Source of the DNA: Hyposmocoma kahamanoa
Taxonomy: Eukaryota > Arthropoda > Insecta > Lepidoptera > Cosmopterigidae
DNA: 64,000 nt
NCBI RefSeq assembly: GCF_003589595.1
Contig: NW_020656077.1
Location: 3,743,270-3,807,269, forward strand
Direction: 5' to 3'
The notes under the pieces are model-generated. The model was not told where the DNA came from. It did no database searches and was given only the letters and a program-made list of their open reading frames with translations. Of this stretch, positions 34,875-46,300 are shown piece by piece. Positions within the stretch are counted from its first letter, which is position 1. Every line of letters starts with the position of its first letter. The translations under genes were made by a program, and so were the position numbers.

Positions 34875-35485
34875 TATAAGTGCGCATTTGACCTCCATCT
34901 CACCTAATGGAAAGTGAAGATGAGGTTGACGATGGAGCATGCACTCCTAAATAAAGCCTATTCACTCTCGCCTTGAAAAGACCCAAGTTATAACGTTCAG
35001 GGAACAAGTCAGCAGGCAGGGAATTCCACTCCATAGCCGTTCCCCATATAATTGTGGAAGCGTAACGCTTCGTGCGAATCTTTGGAAACCCACAACATAG
35101 GGGTGGAACCCAAGCCTATGCCTCTTCCCCCGGTGATGGAAAAGGGAAGGCGGAATTAAATCGAGTAATTCCATCGCACACTCTCCGTGATATGTGCTGT
35201 AAAATACCGAAATGCAGGCAACTGTACGGCGGTGTGCAAGGCTCTGCAGCTTCGCTTCCACTAATTCCGAATCGCCTATAAGCCAATTGGCACGGTTGTC
35301 AATTGAATCCAAAGTTGCCATTTGATATGTAGCAGTGGCAGCAGTACTCCATACACGACCGGACTTGTGCTTGGTACAGCTGAAGCAACTGTCCCGGTGT
35401 AAAGTAACGCCTCACCCTGGAAAGGATCCCAAGCTTCCTTGCCGCATTTTTGGCCATAGATTCAATTTATCCGCCGAAGTTCACC
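34875..35485 (-). pseudogene. Non-LTR retrotransposon family H, RT C-terminus and 3' end
   Basis: The longest family H copy. On the minus strand the upstream part (35480 to 35340) reads KNAARKLGILSRVRRYFTPG then QLLQLYKAQVRSCMEYCCH, the thumb-side segment of jockey/CR1-type reverse transcriptases. It is followed by MATLDSIDNRANWLIGDSEL, SLAHRRTVACISVFYSTYHG, ECAMELLDLIPPSLFHHRG and a frame-broken end. Stops and frameshifts near 35080 and 35330 make it dead. It is truncated at 35485, next to the piggyBac-type element at 35560. Confidence 0.85.
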
Positions 35486-35559
35486 GCGGGTGCGGGATGC
35501 GGGGGGTTTCGACGACGGCGTTGGCGGTGGGCTACGACGTGTTAGGGTACTCCGATTAA

Positions 35560-36521
35560 CCCTAGATTACGAACCTTCGTTGAACAGACTACGCGGGTTC
35601 GAAAAAATCGTGGTAAATTTTGCGCGTGTGGTCATATTCGTTTCAACTTCCGGCTAATCTCCGTCTACCCATTGCCCGTGCGACTGATGGTAGTGCTTTT
35701 TGGGTTGGAAGTCTGTGTGCACCGTACCAGCAACCATGACTCGTCGCATCTACGATGGTTAGTAGTAACGGAACATTTTATACTATTTTGTTTTCACATT
35801 TTTTTAAAGATATTACATGCAGTGGTATTTATTAATTGTTATTATAGATACGACACGCCACTTACTAATACAAGATTATAGTGTTGAGGAATAGTCCTCT
35901 GGGAGTGAGAAGGAAGACCATGTTGAAACTGATCCAGCTTAAGAAACGGATGGTGAGGAAAGAATTTCTTCTTTGAACTAACAATTACTTCCAGGTCAAG
36001 ATGTCCCAACAAGTAATATAATTAAAATAACAAATAACACATCTTCATTATCTTCAATGGAAGACTCGATACCAAGCTCTTCAACACAGACCTTGGACCA
36101 GACGTGTTCCCTTGCTTCTTGCCATCAAGGACGTAACGTAGTATGTCACAAATGTTTTAGTTCCCAGATTTGTACCAAAATGTTTTGTTGTTTAGTTCAT
36201 TTGTTTTGTTAATTTTAATAATTTAAGTTTTTTTCAAACATTGTCATTATAAATTTAATATGTAAGCAATTTAAATATTTCCTAAATGTAGATTTTGCAT
36301 GAAAACTATGATCTCATATAACAGACTGTTTCTAACGAATATGTTGCATAATAATAATAAAAGCATAATAATACATACAGTACATAATTGTTATTAAAAA
36401 TAAACTCAAAAAATATACATATTTTATTTCACAAAACCTGTGAAATCCGTTTTTTTATAAGCTTAGTCGAAACGACGAAGGTTCGTAATAAGCGTTGAAA
36501 AATTAGGTTAGTAATCTAGGG
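35560..36521. mobile_element. piggyBac-type non-autonomous element
   Basis: Flanked on both sides by TTAA (35556-35559, 36522-36525), the piggyBac target. Termini are CCCTAGATTA and TAATCTAGGG, a perfect inverted repeat. A second inverted block, GAACCTTCGT near the left end and ACGAAGGTTC at about 36474-36483, lies further inside on the right, like the subterminal repeats of piggyBac. At about 36030-36185 the plus strand reads LPSRT/GRNVVCHKCFSSQICTKMF-like cysteine pairs (CHKC...CTKMFC), resembling the cysteine-rich C-terminus of piggyBac transposases. Only this relic of coding sequence remains. Confidence 0.85.
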
Positions 36522-36699
36522 TTAAAGGGACTCTTCCATTTTTGTTGTAATATTGAGTAGATGCACTGAACGTTATTAGTTCTAATAGAGTAAATTACAC
36601 AACACGAACACCTAGTGACACCGATAGCTTCCGCTTAAAGTAGAGCTAGGTTTACAATTTTTTAATTTATAGGCACGACCGATTACATCGCGAGCAAGT

Positions 36700-36961
36700 T
36701 CACCCAAACACGTGTGCAAAGATTGTGACTGCGACCGAATCTCGTATGTATCGCGTTAATATACGTCATTGGTAAAAGTACGTTGTGTGCGTCGGCTCTT
36801 AAGGGTCAGTGCGAGCCAAAAGAGTAAAATTTACAAATAGTATATACTTATTTCTGTAAATTCAGATAGACATTCAACTAGCGGAAATCCTTCATTAATA
36901 CTTAGGTTAGGCAGGTACGATTAGGTAACTGATTAAAGTGGGTAAATTTTTGCCCACAGAT
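36700..36961 (+). promoter_or_regulatory. Candidate promoter / 5' leader of the guanylyl cyclase gene
   Basis: A CpG-containing, less AT-rich block lies just before the first coding exon. It holds a CACGTG E-box at 36709-36714 and an arthropod initiator-type TCAGT at 36806-36810 (A at 36808). An in-frame stop at 36926 precedes the ATG at 36962. The TGCCCACAG just before the ATG could also be a splice acceptor, in which case the leader begins further upstream. All of this is prediction from motifs. Confidence 0.3.
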
Positions 36962-37097
36962 ATGTCTCTGGTGCCGCCAGGAGGAGGCGACAACCCTAGC
37001 CCTAGACGAGCTTTGAGCCCTCTGCTGGAGCCACGTCGCCCAATTTGCACTCTAACCTGCGACTATTGCAACGCCATTCTAGAAGATCGCTTCAAGC
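36962..37097 (+). CDS. Guanylyl cyclase exon 1 (candidate start exon)
   Basis: Opens [20 protein letters not shown], continues [20 protein letters not shown] and ends before a strong donor (C|GTAAGT) in phase 1, which fits the phase of exon 2. Base composition is clearly coding-like (GC-rich in an AT-rich region) and an in-frame stop lies 36 bases upstream of the ATG, so the start is natural. C29, C33 and C36 with the following ILEDRF faintly recall the start of a LIM zinc finger, but there is too little to call it. It could instead belong to a different gene whose other exons I cannot see; assignment to the cyclase rests on strand, position and phase. Confidence 0.5.
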
Positions 37098-40000
37098 GTA
37101 AGTACCATTTTTAAAGGCATCACGTTGCATCTGGCACGATCAATCGTAGTATTTCTTTTGTGCAAATATAAAATATGAAGTCGTATGAAACTCGTTGGGA
37201 ACCTGCAGTCAAACTGTATATTTTGTAGGACTATGCTAGAATAAGAAAATTGTATACCTTTTTAAATTCCAAAATAACAGAAAGAAGGTTATTCCCATCT
37301 GATCCCTTAAACGGATCCACTGCCAATTTTAAATCCCAACTGACCTCTATATTTTGCAAGTCCTAATGGATCCCTCATTATATTTGTAAGGTGAGTACAA
37401 TGAAGAGAAAACAAACACACATTTATTGAACAATTGCGATCAAATATTATCATCACAGGTAATCAATTTTTTGTGTGACAGATCGTTAATCAATATTATT
37501 TTTGATTGAGATATTTCAGATGACTTTACAGAAATCAATCTTATCTAGTTTTTAAGAAAATAACAATGGGTTAAATAAAAATCTTGACCATTAAAGTTTA
37601 AGTAACATATTTCTAATAAAGTAAATAAAATACAGAACAACCTCAAATACGTTTTCTTGTCGATTGTACTACAGTACCTACCAAACATAAAGTTGTAAGT
37701 TCCAGTGTATCATCAGGGTATGGGAATAAAATATTAACATTTAGAAAAGAAAATAATATAGAATAAAACGGATTCCCCAGGGGATCGGTTTTAGGGGACC
37801 AGATGGAAATAATCCAAAAAGACGAACAGTACATATGTTTTACACAGTATTTAGCATATAAATCATATATTTTTCATATATTTTTAGCATATAAATCATG
37901 GGATATATCATTACATATCAACATTCTTTATACATACAGAATAATGTATTGTCCGTTCATCTATTACAAAGACCCTCAAGGAAACGGTAGACCGAATTTT
38001 CACTTTAATCATACACAGGAACGAGTGATGTCCGAGCGTTTTTGGTAAATAATAAATAAGTAGGTAGGTATTGTCAGGTTCATCGTTATCACTTGAAAAT
38101 TCACACATGTTTTTATACCGTTAGGTGTTCTGGGAGCAGATTAATAAATATGAAAAGTAGTAAATAAGTTATACATTTAAGGTTTTAATAAACTTCGACT
38201 ATGTACAAGCTTGCCTATGATTTGGGTAGTAGAACAAAACGTTTAAAACTTATATATTCTTTGAGATAAATGTTTTCAACCAGTTTTAAACATCGTCAAC
38301 ATCATCTTACCATGTAGAATTCAATTTCTCCAAAGATCGCCGGTTTGAAATTTTATTATTACCTTCTTCAAAAGTTTGGACGTTAACTGTAGCGAATCGC
38401 AGCAGTCGCAATAATTTTGTAATATTTTATAGTCTCTTTCAGTTTTAGTTTATTATGTAAATTCTAAATTTAAATGTGGTTGTTTTTGGCGCCTTTCCTG
38501 GCTTGTTTTCTATTTTGCTTTGATAGCTACGTATTTTATAATAAAAATTAATGAACTGTAAGTATATTTGCTTTGCACAGTCATTGTTAGCACCCACCCT
38601 TTAACCCATTGATACAGTCCGCTGCAATAGCTACTGGAGTTTGAAATCCAGTTCTTGGTGGAGGCCCGCTTCTAGCAGTGTACAATTTAAGAGTTGTATT
38701 TGAAACAATAATGCTGTTGCGACAATTATGTGACGGCAAATATACATAGGTGTGTTGAAAAAGCACGAATTATATTCAGGATTTAGACCGAAATATAAGC
38801 AAATTTTTCAGACATGTTTTGTAATAACTTCTAATATAAAAAGTAGAACTTGGCTGTAGATGTTGCTTTTTCGTTTTTCGCACATGGTAATCATTATTTC
38901 CTAAAATATTGATTATTAATAACAAATCAGTGTCCCACACAAAGTAGGAGCAATCGGCCGATTTATAGATTTTTTTTTCCTAATGCAGGGTGGAGGCAGT
39001 GATTGTATCAACACTGCACTAGGTTCCTTCACGTTTCGATTCCATTTTCCATTTAATGTTAACGTGAAGTAGAGTCATCGACTTATCACGTAAAAGAAGA
39101 AGAAAATTATTTATTTTGTTCATATTTTTATGATACCATTTAAGTTTAACCTAAGATTGCCTCGTATCGATCGTAGTTATTGCCTAATATTCAAGTCACC
39201 GTACTTGATCGGATTAGTTAACATTAACACTTCTTCTATATGCTTCTAAATGTTTGAAAATGCAAGCCTTTAATATACGAGCTACTTGCCTCGTACAGTA
39301 ATATGTCAGAATGTCAGTTATACAGGGTGTCCGATGGCCATGCCACACGGAGGAAAAGTACTTTAAATACGAAGATAGAAAATTTTACTGAAAGAAGACT
39401 TATTTTGATTTTAAAAACAATTCGAACAGTATTATACTTTGAAATGATAATGTCAGTTTCATTCATTCATTTTCCTCAACGAAATTTGAAATTAAATGTT
39501 AAATTTCATGGTCTTCATTTTTAAATCATCATTTTTTAACATTTTTAAACAATCATTTAGACGAAAGCAATCCTTATGATTGTGTCTTTCGTTATGTAAA
39601 GTAAAATTATATGTGTTTTTTTCCAATTTGGCAGTTCAGACAGGCGATTCTTAAAAATTTTTGAAAGGATTTCGGATTGTTTTCAAAATCAAAATGAAGT
39701 GCTCTTTCAGCTTAATTTTCTATCTACGGTACTTTCCCTCCTTGTGGCATAGCCGTGGGACACCCTATATATTATGTCCGTTGACCTGTGCGAATAATAA
39801 TAATATTTTTTTTCCGCCAACGGGTTAATTCCAGTTAGTTCGATAGCAGCTTGAGGCGGCTGGACTTCTATGGCGTGTCGCTTCCAGCACTAATGCATAT
39901 ATTGTTCGCCGGTCCTCGAACCTGAATCCTCTGACCCCGGTGGACTGGGCCATTGTCGGGGAATACCGCTTCTCCCATTTAAAAATTAATATTTTAAGCC

Positions 40001-40357
40001 AAGGAAGAGGCGAGAGTCTAAAATACATATCCAAAATAATAATAATAACATCGAGTATATAACCAGAAATACAGACGAAATAAGGCCCATCCATCCCTGG
40101 CAACTGATCAGGCAAAGGGGCCTTATATCATTTTTAAATATCAACTATCGTTTGCACTGAAATTACAAATAATAACTCTTTATTGCACAAAGAAAAGATA
40201 CATGAACAACAAGTTATAAAGGACATATACAAAGGTGAGCTTATCTCTAGAAGAGATCTCTTCCAGCCAACCCTAGCCTAGGTGAAAAATGAAGTCTGCG
40301 GGACTAATTATTGTACAATAAAATTAAAATTTAAATGTGAGTAAAAAAAAATAATTT

Positions 40358-40393
<36 letters not shown>

Positions 40394-43300
40394 TATATAT
40401 ACATATAAAGGATGATGATATGATATGATATGAGATAATATATGTACATATGACAGACATACACACGTACATGAACTTTATATACATAAATACAAACATA
40501 AGCAGAATATATATTATAATCTAAACAAATTAGTACTTTATAATATATGTTACCTATTAGCTATCTAACGCGTTCGACAGGTAGTGCTCTTTTAATTTAT
40601 GTTTGAAAGATGCCACCGATGGACTGTCACGAATGCCAGCAGGCAGTGTATTCCACATACGAGTTGCACTTACCGTGAAAGAGTTGTGGAAGAATTTCGA
40701 GTTGGATTGAGGATTTATTAGTGATCTAGTGTCACAGGTACGTTTTGGGCGGGAACTTGGGGATAAGGGAGAAACACGGGAACATAGATAATGAGGAAGC
40801 TGGGGGTAATGTAGAATTTTGTAAAGGAGACAAAGAACGTGCATATCTCGGCGAAGTCGGATTGGTAGTCCGAAATTCAGAGACACGGTCATATTTCCGT
40901 AAACCGAATATGAAACGAATTGCCAGATTTTGTAGGCGCTCCAGTTTGTTAAGCAGCTCCTCAAATTAGAAAGCTGAAATAGAACAGCGCCAACAACTGA
41001 CCTGTGTGTACGTCTCCGTATATTCCAAGAATATTCTGTATTTCTTAAAATAAAGATAATATCTCTAACTATGGGGGGCTGTTCCATTCGGTGGTAGGGG
41101 AAAAACAGCACAACATCTAATTACAAAACAAACGGAACCACATTTCATCGGCAATTTAATATTAACTATGTAATTTTTCAATTTTCATCCATTATAGCAA
41201 AACTCAAGTTAAGAAGTGAAACAATTGACGATACACGTCAATTGTTTTGAATTCGGGCTGGCCAATCGGAGCACAGTTATCACCGTAATGATATGGCAGA
41301 ATAACTGTTCTGCCATATTTGAAATTACATTTCGCCTCTATTTCTGGTTATGTATTCGATCAATAATAATAATAATAATACTTCATTTCGGATAAAAATA
41401 CTTATCCATAGATTGTTAGTAAAGCAACTTAGAAACAAGGTTAGTGTAATACAATGAAAAATGCTACTACAAGCAATAAATTAAAATTATAAAAGAAAAT
41501 AAAAAATCTAAACTATAAAATCATAATGAAAATTAGTATTAGTATTTTTGATTTTACCTTACTCCGTTCGATACAAAACCACAGTACTGATTTAAATTAT
41601 TGTACTCAGTACTACAACGTGTAAAGCGTCGACTAACTTGTTATTTTCAGGATTTTGCATTGCAACCGCAAAATTGCATTTCGAAAGTAGTTTCGATGTA
41701 ATTCAAATGCAGCTCATGTGACTTTACAAGTAGTTCTGTCATTAGGTTATACTACAACATTTATATTCATTTCTCTGCAACATTTTGATATTGACATAAC
41801 TATTAAAAGCAGAATAAAAAATATAGATTTGCACATTTTCTAAGATTTTTTTTCTTTTTTTATTACAAAATAAGTGCGCTTTTGGCCTCCATTTCACCTG
41901 ACCTGGAAACATGCACACCAAAATAATGTCTATTCGCTCTCGCCTTCAAAAAGTTCCAGTTATAGCGTTCTAACAATAAGCCCGCAGGCAGGAAATTCCA
42001 CTTCTTAGACGCTAGCCGTATAAAAGTAGAAGCATAACGCTTCGTGTGAATCCTGGGAACATCCACACCATTTATCACACAAATAATTTTATATGAATTA
42101 ATATTTTACATTAATTTAGTGTTGAGTGTACGGATAATCAGTGTAACAACATCTTTACATAGCATTTGCTATTTTTCGTAGAAATCATCAAGTTATACGA
42201 CCTAACGGTTTACACTGTGGTCGCTAGATGCGGAGGTCCTGGGTTCGATTCCCGGTAGGGTCAATTTAGGTAATGAACTTTTCTAAGTTCGTTCTGGTCT
42301 GGTAGTCGGGGAAATGCCCCAGAGTGAATTCCGTTGCTCTGGTACTCATAGTACAAGTCACAATCCAGATTTAATAACGCAAGTTGTTATACGAGTAGTA
42401 TATTTTCAGATTTGTAACAGTGTGCCATTTTGCGTGCTGGTTTTTTTGCTGTACTGCAACGGCATTAGATTTAAGGTTGACTGTGACACCATGAGTCAGT
42501 CAGTCTTATATTTATATTTAAAACAATTACGTAAAGAACACCAACAAAATGTATGTTTTGCTTTCTAGCTATTGCTATTTCAAATTGTATTTTGTGTAGT
42601 CAAGCCAAAGCATTTTATCCTTAATGGTGTTAAGCAGGCGGCGATGGCCGGATTCGCGGACCTTCCCCGCTATCATCCTCGCCGCGCCAATCACTGACTG
42701 GGGAATCCCCATGGCCGACAGCAGATGATGATCGCCCTGATTTCTCAGCTCTAAAAGAGAATATTCAGCGCATCAACAAGTAAGTTTTTAGTCTTAAATA
42801 CTAGAAGAGAATGACAGGTTGTACTTACCTATTAAACGTGTCTAGGAAACGAATCAAAATAATTTTATTTCTTACTTAGGTATAAAAATTCTTTCTCAAT
42901 TTGGAATGTAAGAGTATAAGTTAATACTTGAAAATGTGCTGACAATATTTAACCAAAATTATTTTTGTATTATACTTAAATTCAATTTCAACTGACCGAT
43001 ATCAAGTTCACGTTAAACGTTACACTTAGAATTTGAGTGCGTAAAGAATGAATAATGGAAAAGAAAAAACGCTAATCAATTCGCTTTAGATACATATATA
43101 AAATGGCACACTCCAGAATAAATCGTAATGTAATGTATCAAATTCGGTGTGCACAACGAATTCGTGTACAATATTTTTTCTACGCTTTTGTTTCCTGTAC
43201 TTAAAGCACTGCGTAATAATATTACGAGAAAGCAATGCGTGCGTGCTTAAAACTGCATTTCCAAATATGCTATTTTTAGCCGCTACATAGACCTGGCTAT

Positions 43301-46300
43301 ACGATAGATCTTAATCAAATGCATTCAAACCGAGTAACTTGTAAGTAGAAGTTTATCTACTACGATAATATTTCCGATGGATGTATCCCCGATGTCGTCT
43401 ATAGAAAAACAGCCTTATACAAACCAAACCTTATGTAAACGCACTTTACAAACCAAATGTTAGATATTTCTATTTGACATATTATACTTTTTAAACGACT
43501 TCATAAAAAAGGAGGAAGTTCTGAATTCGACTGTATTTTTGTGTGTGTGTGTGTTACGCCGCCATTTGTGAACTGATTTTCGTTGGAAAGAGAGAAGGAC
43601 AGCACCTCAGGTCCCATTTGAATTTGAAGAAAATATTCCACTTCTGAGGATGACAATCTGCCCCTAATTTGAACCCGGTTTCGCGCATTTTCTTGTAACC
43701 AATATTTTAGTCCGTTTTAGGGATTTTATATGATCGAGTAAAGTACTTTTTTCTTTTTTTTATATAATATCAGGTGACGGAACAAACAAATCGTGCGCTG
43801 ATGGTAAGCTACACGCATATCCATAACAATTGCAGTGTCACTCAGAGCTTTAAATCGCAAAGATCTGAGGGGCACTACCACTGTGCCCGTAACCCTGAGA
43901 CATAAGTTAACAAGTCCCATATACCTGTAATTTCACCAGCACCCTTACCTTAAACCGGAACACTGTAATGCTGACATTACTGCTCGGCGGCAGAAATAGG
44001 TAAGGTGGCAGTACTTTCCTGGACGAACTCATTCACAAGGAGCTTTACTGTTACTAAAATAGTAGAACTATCGTGTAACGAATTAGCACATTCTTTAGTT
44101 AGAATAATAACGCATAGAAATCTAGACCGCACATGCTAAGTGAGGCAAATTGAAGCGCTCCCCTTTGGGAGCGCTTCATTCGTGTAGGCCCTTGTAGGTA
44201 GGCCTTGTGGGTAGGTCGTGTAGGCTCGTGTAGGCCCTTTGGCATACACGAGCGGGCGGGCTGTCAGTGCTCAAGGTCAACTTGCACCGCGAACAGCTCC
44301 AGAATTTTAGCTAAAAATGACAAATGTGCGGTAAATGAGTGTAAAAATACGTCAGACGAACATAAAATAGACACTAACATCACATTCCACAAGGAAGTAA
44401 CGCGTTTCAACTTGTACTTTTATATAAATATACACTAAAACCGAAAATTAACCTACTACTAAAACTAGCCTACATGAATTTGATTTTTGCCTCACTTGTG
44501 ACAGTTCGTTTGATATGAAACTATCATTCTATGCGTTATTATTCTAAGATTCTTTAGATAATATCCTTAAACGAATCGTATATTTTTTATAAGACAATAT
44601 TTAATAATAAATACCTAAACCATTTGATCAACTCAAAACAAGCAACACAGTTTATCCCGCTTCTCCTCCGTTAACACGCCTTAACGGCGATACCATTTGG
44701 CTGCGACATATTAAATGCAATCAATGGGTTTGAATTCATGTGATTAAGATTTTCCGTAGTGTCATGCGATCTAGATATATATATATATATATATAGTGTT
44801 CAAAATTTACAAATGTATTATCAAAATTCCATTTTTTTTTTGTTTTCCCAATTGGCATGTACTTCGATGTCGGGTTGTAGGATTATCAATTTTACAACAC
44901 TTAATATACTTTATTGATAAATTTTGTACATTTGCTAATAATATATAGGTGTCGGGAAATAACAAAGACATGGTCAACACTTGTAATACGTTTATTCGGT
45001 AAACTTTTCCATGGCTCACAGCTGCATCAAGTTTTTTTTATTTACTGAACACCTACAAAACCAACCTTTGTGAACCTCACTGTTCCTAGAGGCCTAGCAC
45101 ACGCGACAAACAATAATTTGTTTTTTTAAGCTTAAGTCTGCCAACATCATCATCGCCTCTAATCAGGATGATCTATTGTTGAATCTGACTATCGGAATAT
45201 GAATGAGGTTGTATTAAATTGGATGTACCTGTCGAGAATACAACATTTTATGGTTACTTTCATTTTAAATTGCGGTTGCTAAATTATATAATATTGTTTG
45301 GGCGGACTAAAAGTACAGAATACGTCTTTAAATATACGTCGTCTGTGTTGAGCCTGACAGATCCATTTTTTGGGTACAGTGGCGAAATAAGATGCGAATG
45401 TGTCGACTCCTGGGATTCCGTGCTGTGTCCAACAAGGTTGGTCTAAAGTTTGTTTTCCAATTATAGGGACGACGCAGAGAATGCGAGTATTCAGAGGGCC
45501 TGACCCTCATTGAAAGAGATCCTGAGTAAAATAAGTGAGCTCAGGAAGCGTTGCCAAAATTGCAACGCTGAGTGAGTACCTTTTGGACGTCTGTGTCCTA
45601 GGATATGGCGTAAAAATAACACAAAACACGAACTATGGGTTGCATCGTTAATTGTTAACGTGTAATTAATTAATTAACGAAGATAATAACATGTATTAAC
45701 GTGTAATTCATCTGTAATGTTTCTGTTCGAGCGCCATTATAGCCCAACCTTGGCGAAATTAAAGAGTGAAGACTCGGTCCACGTAAAATTTTTGAAAGAA
45801 GGGGTACACGGGGAACAGAAAGGCTGTGATAAAAATACAATGATATAAAAAAAGGCACAATAGTATAAAACACTTCCTTGCAACGGATCAACATAAAGTA
45901 GACACTTACCTCAAACGGGCCTGTATTCGTATACTTACTATATTATACTATACCCAATGCTTTATAGGCAGTCAAAATACGTGAGGTTTACATGATTGAG
46001 GATTGATGTTTACGATGCACACGTCCTTTCACTTCGATAATTTTTATGGGAATGGCGACAGAACGAACCATAGTAAGAATAGTGAAGAAAAGGAATTAGA
46101 GAACGATTCAAAATTTCAAAAGTAATTGTCAGGAGCCAGAAAAGAGAGTGATGATAAAAAGGTCAGATGACGATGAAAGGGGTCGCATCGTCACAGTACC
46201 TTAAAAGAGCCTGTTTTATTATATAATTAATTAATCGTTGTTACTAAACTCCGCTATGACACAAAACAAATTACCTTAACACCTTAATAACAATGTCTGT

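Larger units (their letters stand above)
44098..44548 (+). mobile_element. P-superfamily-like non-autonomous element with THAP relic
   Basis: Flanked by identical 8-bp target duplications ATTCTTTA (44090-44097, 44549-44556). Terminal inverted repeats of 21 bp begin TTAGAATAATAACGCATAGA; the outermost base differs between ends. A 12-bp subterminal inverted repeat, AAGTGAGGCAAA near the left end and TTTGCCTCACTT near the right, is placed as in P elements. The centre has a THAP zinc-finger start. 8-bp duplications plus THAP point to the P superfamily; hAT also makes 8-bp duplications. Confidence 0.8.

Noticed and set aside
36962..37097. LIM zinc-finger start in exon 1
   Set aside because: Only one C-x2-C plus ILEDRF is present before the splice site, and no exon continuing a LIM domain was found.
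39303..39524. 73-codon ORF with basic residues
   Set aside because: It starts outside and runs through the inverted repeat of a MITE, so it is not a gene.
42650..42716. Reading [15 protein letters not shown], faintly like the NWGIPIAAIAD segment of mitochondrial pyruvate carrier 1
   Set aside because: Only about ten residues are similar, the flanks do not match, and the block is more simply explained as the 5' side of the cyclase exon or an unrelated remnant.
44205..44438. THAP-domain host gene
   Set aside because: The finger is incomplete and lies inside an element with inverted repeats and target duplications, so it is a transposase relic.
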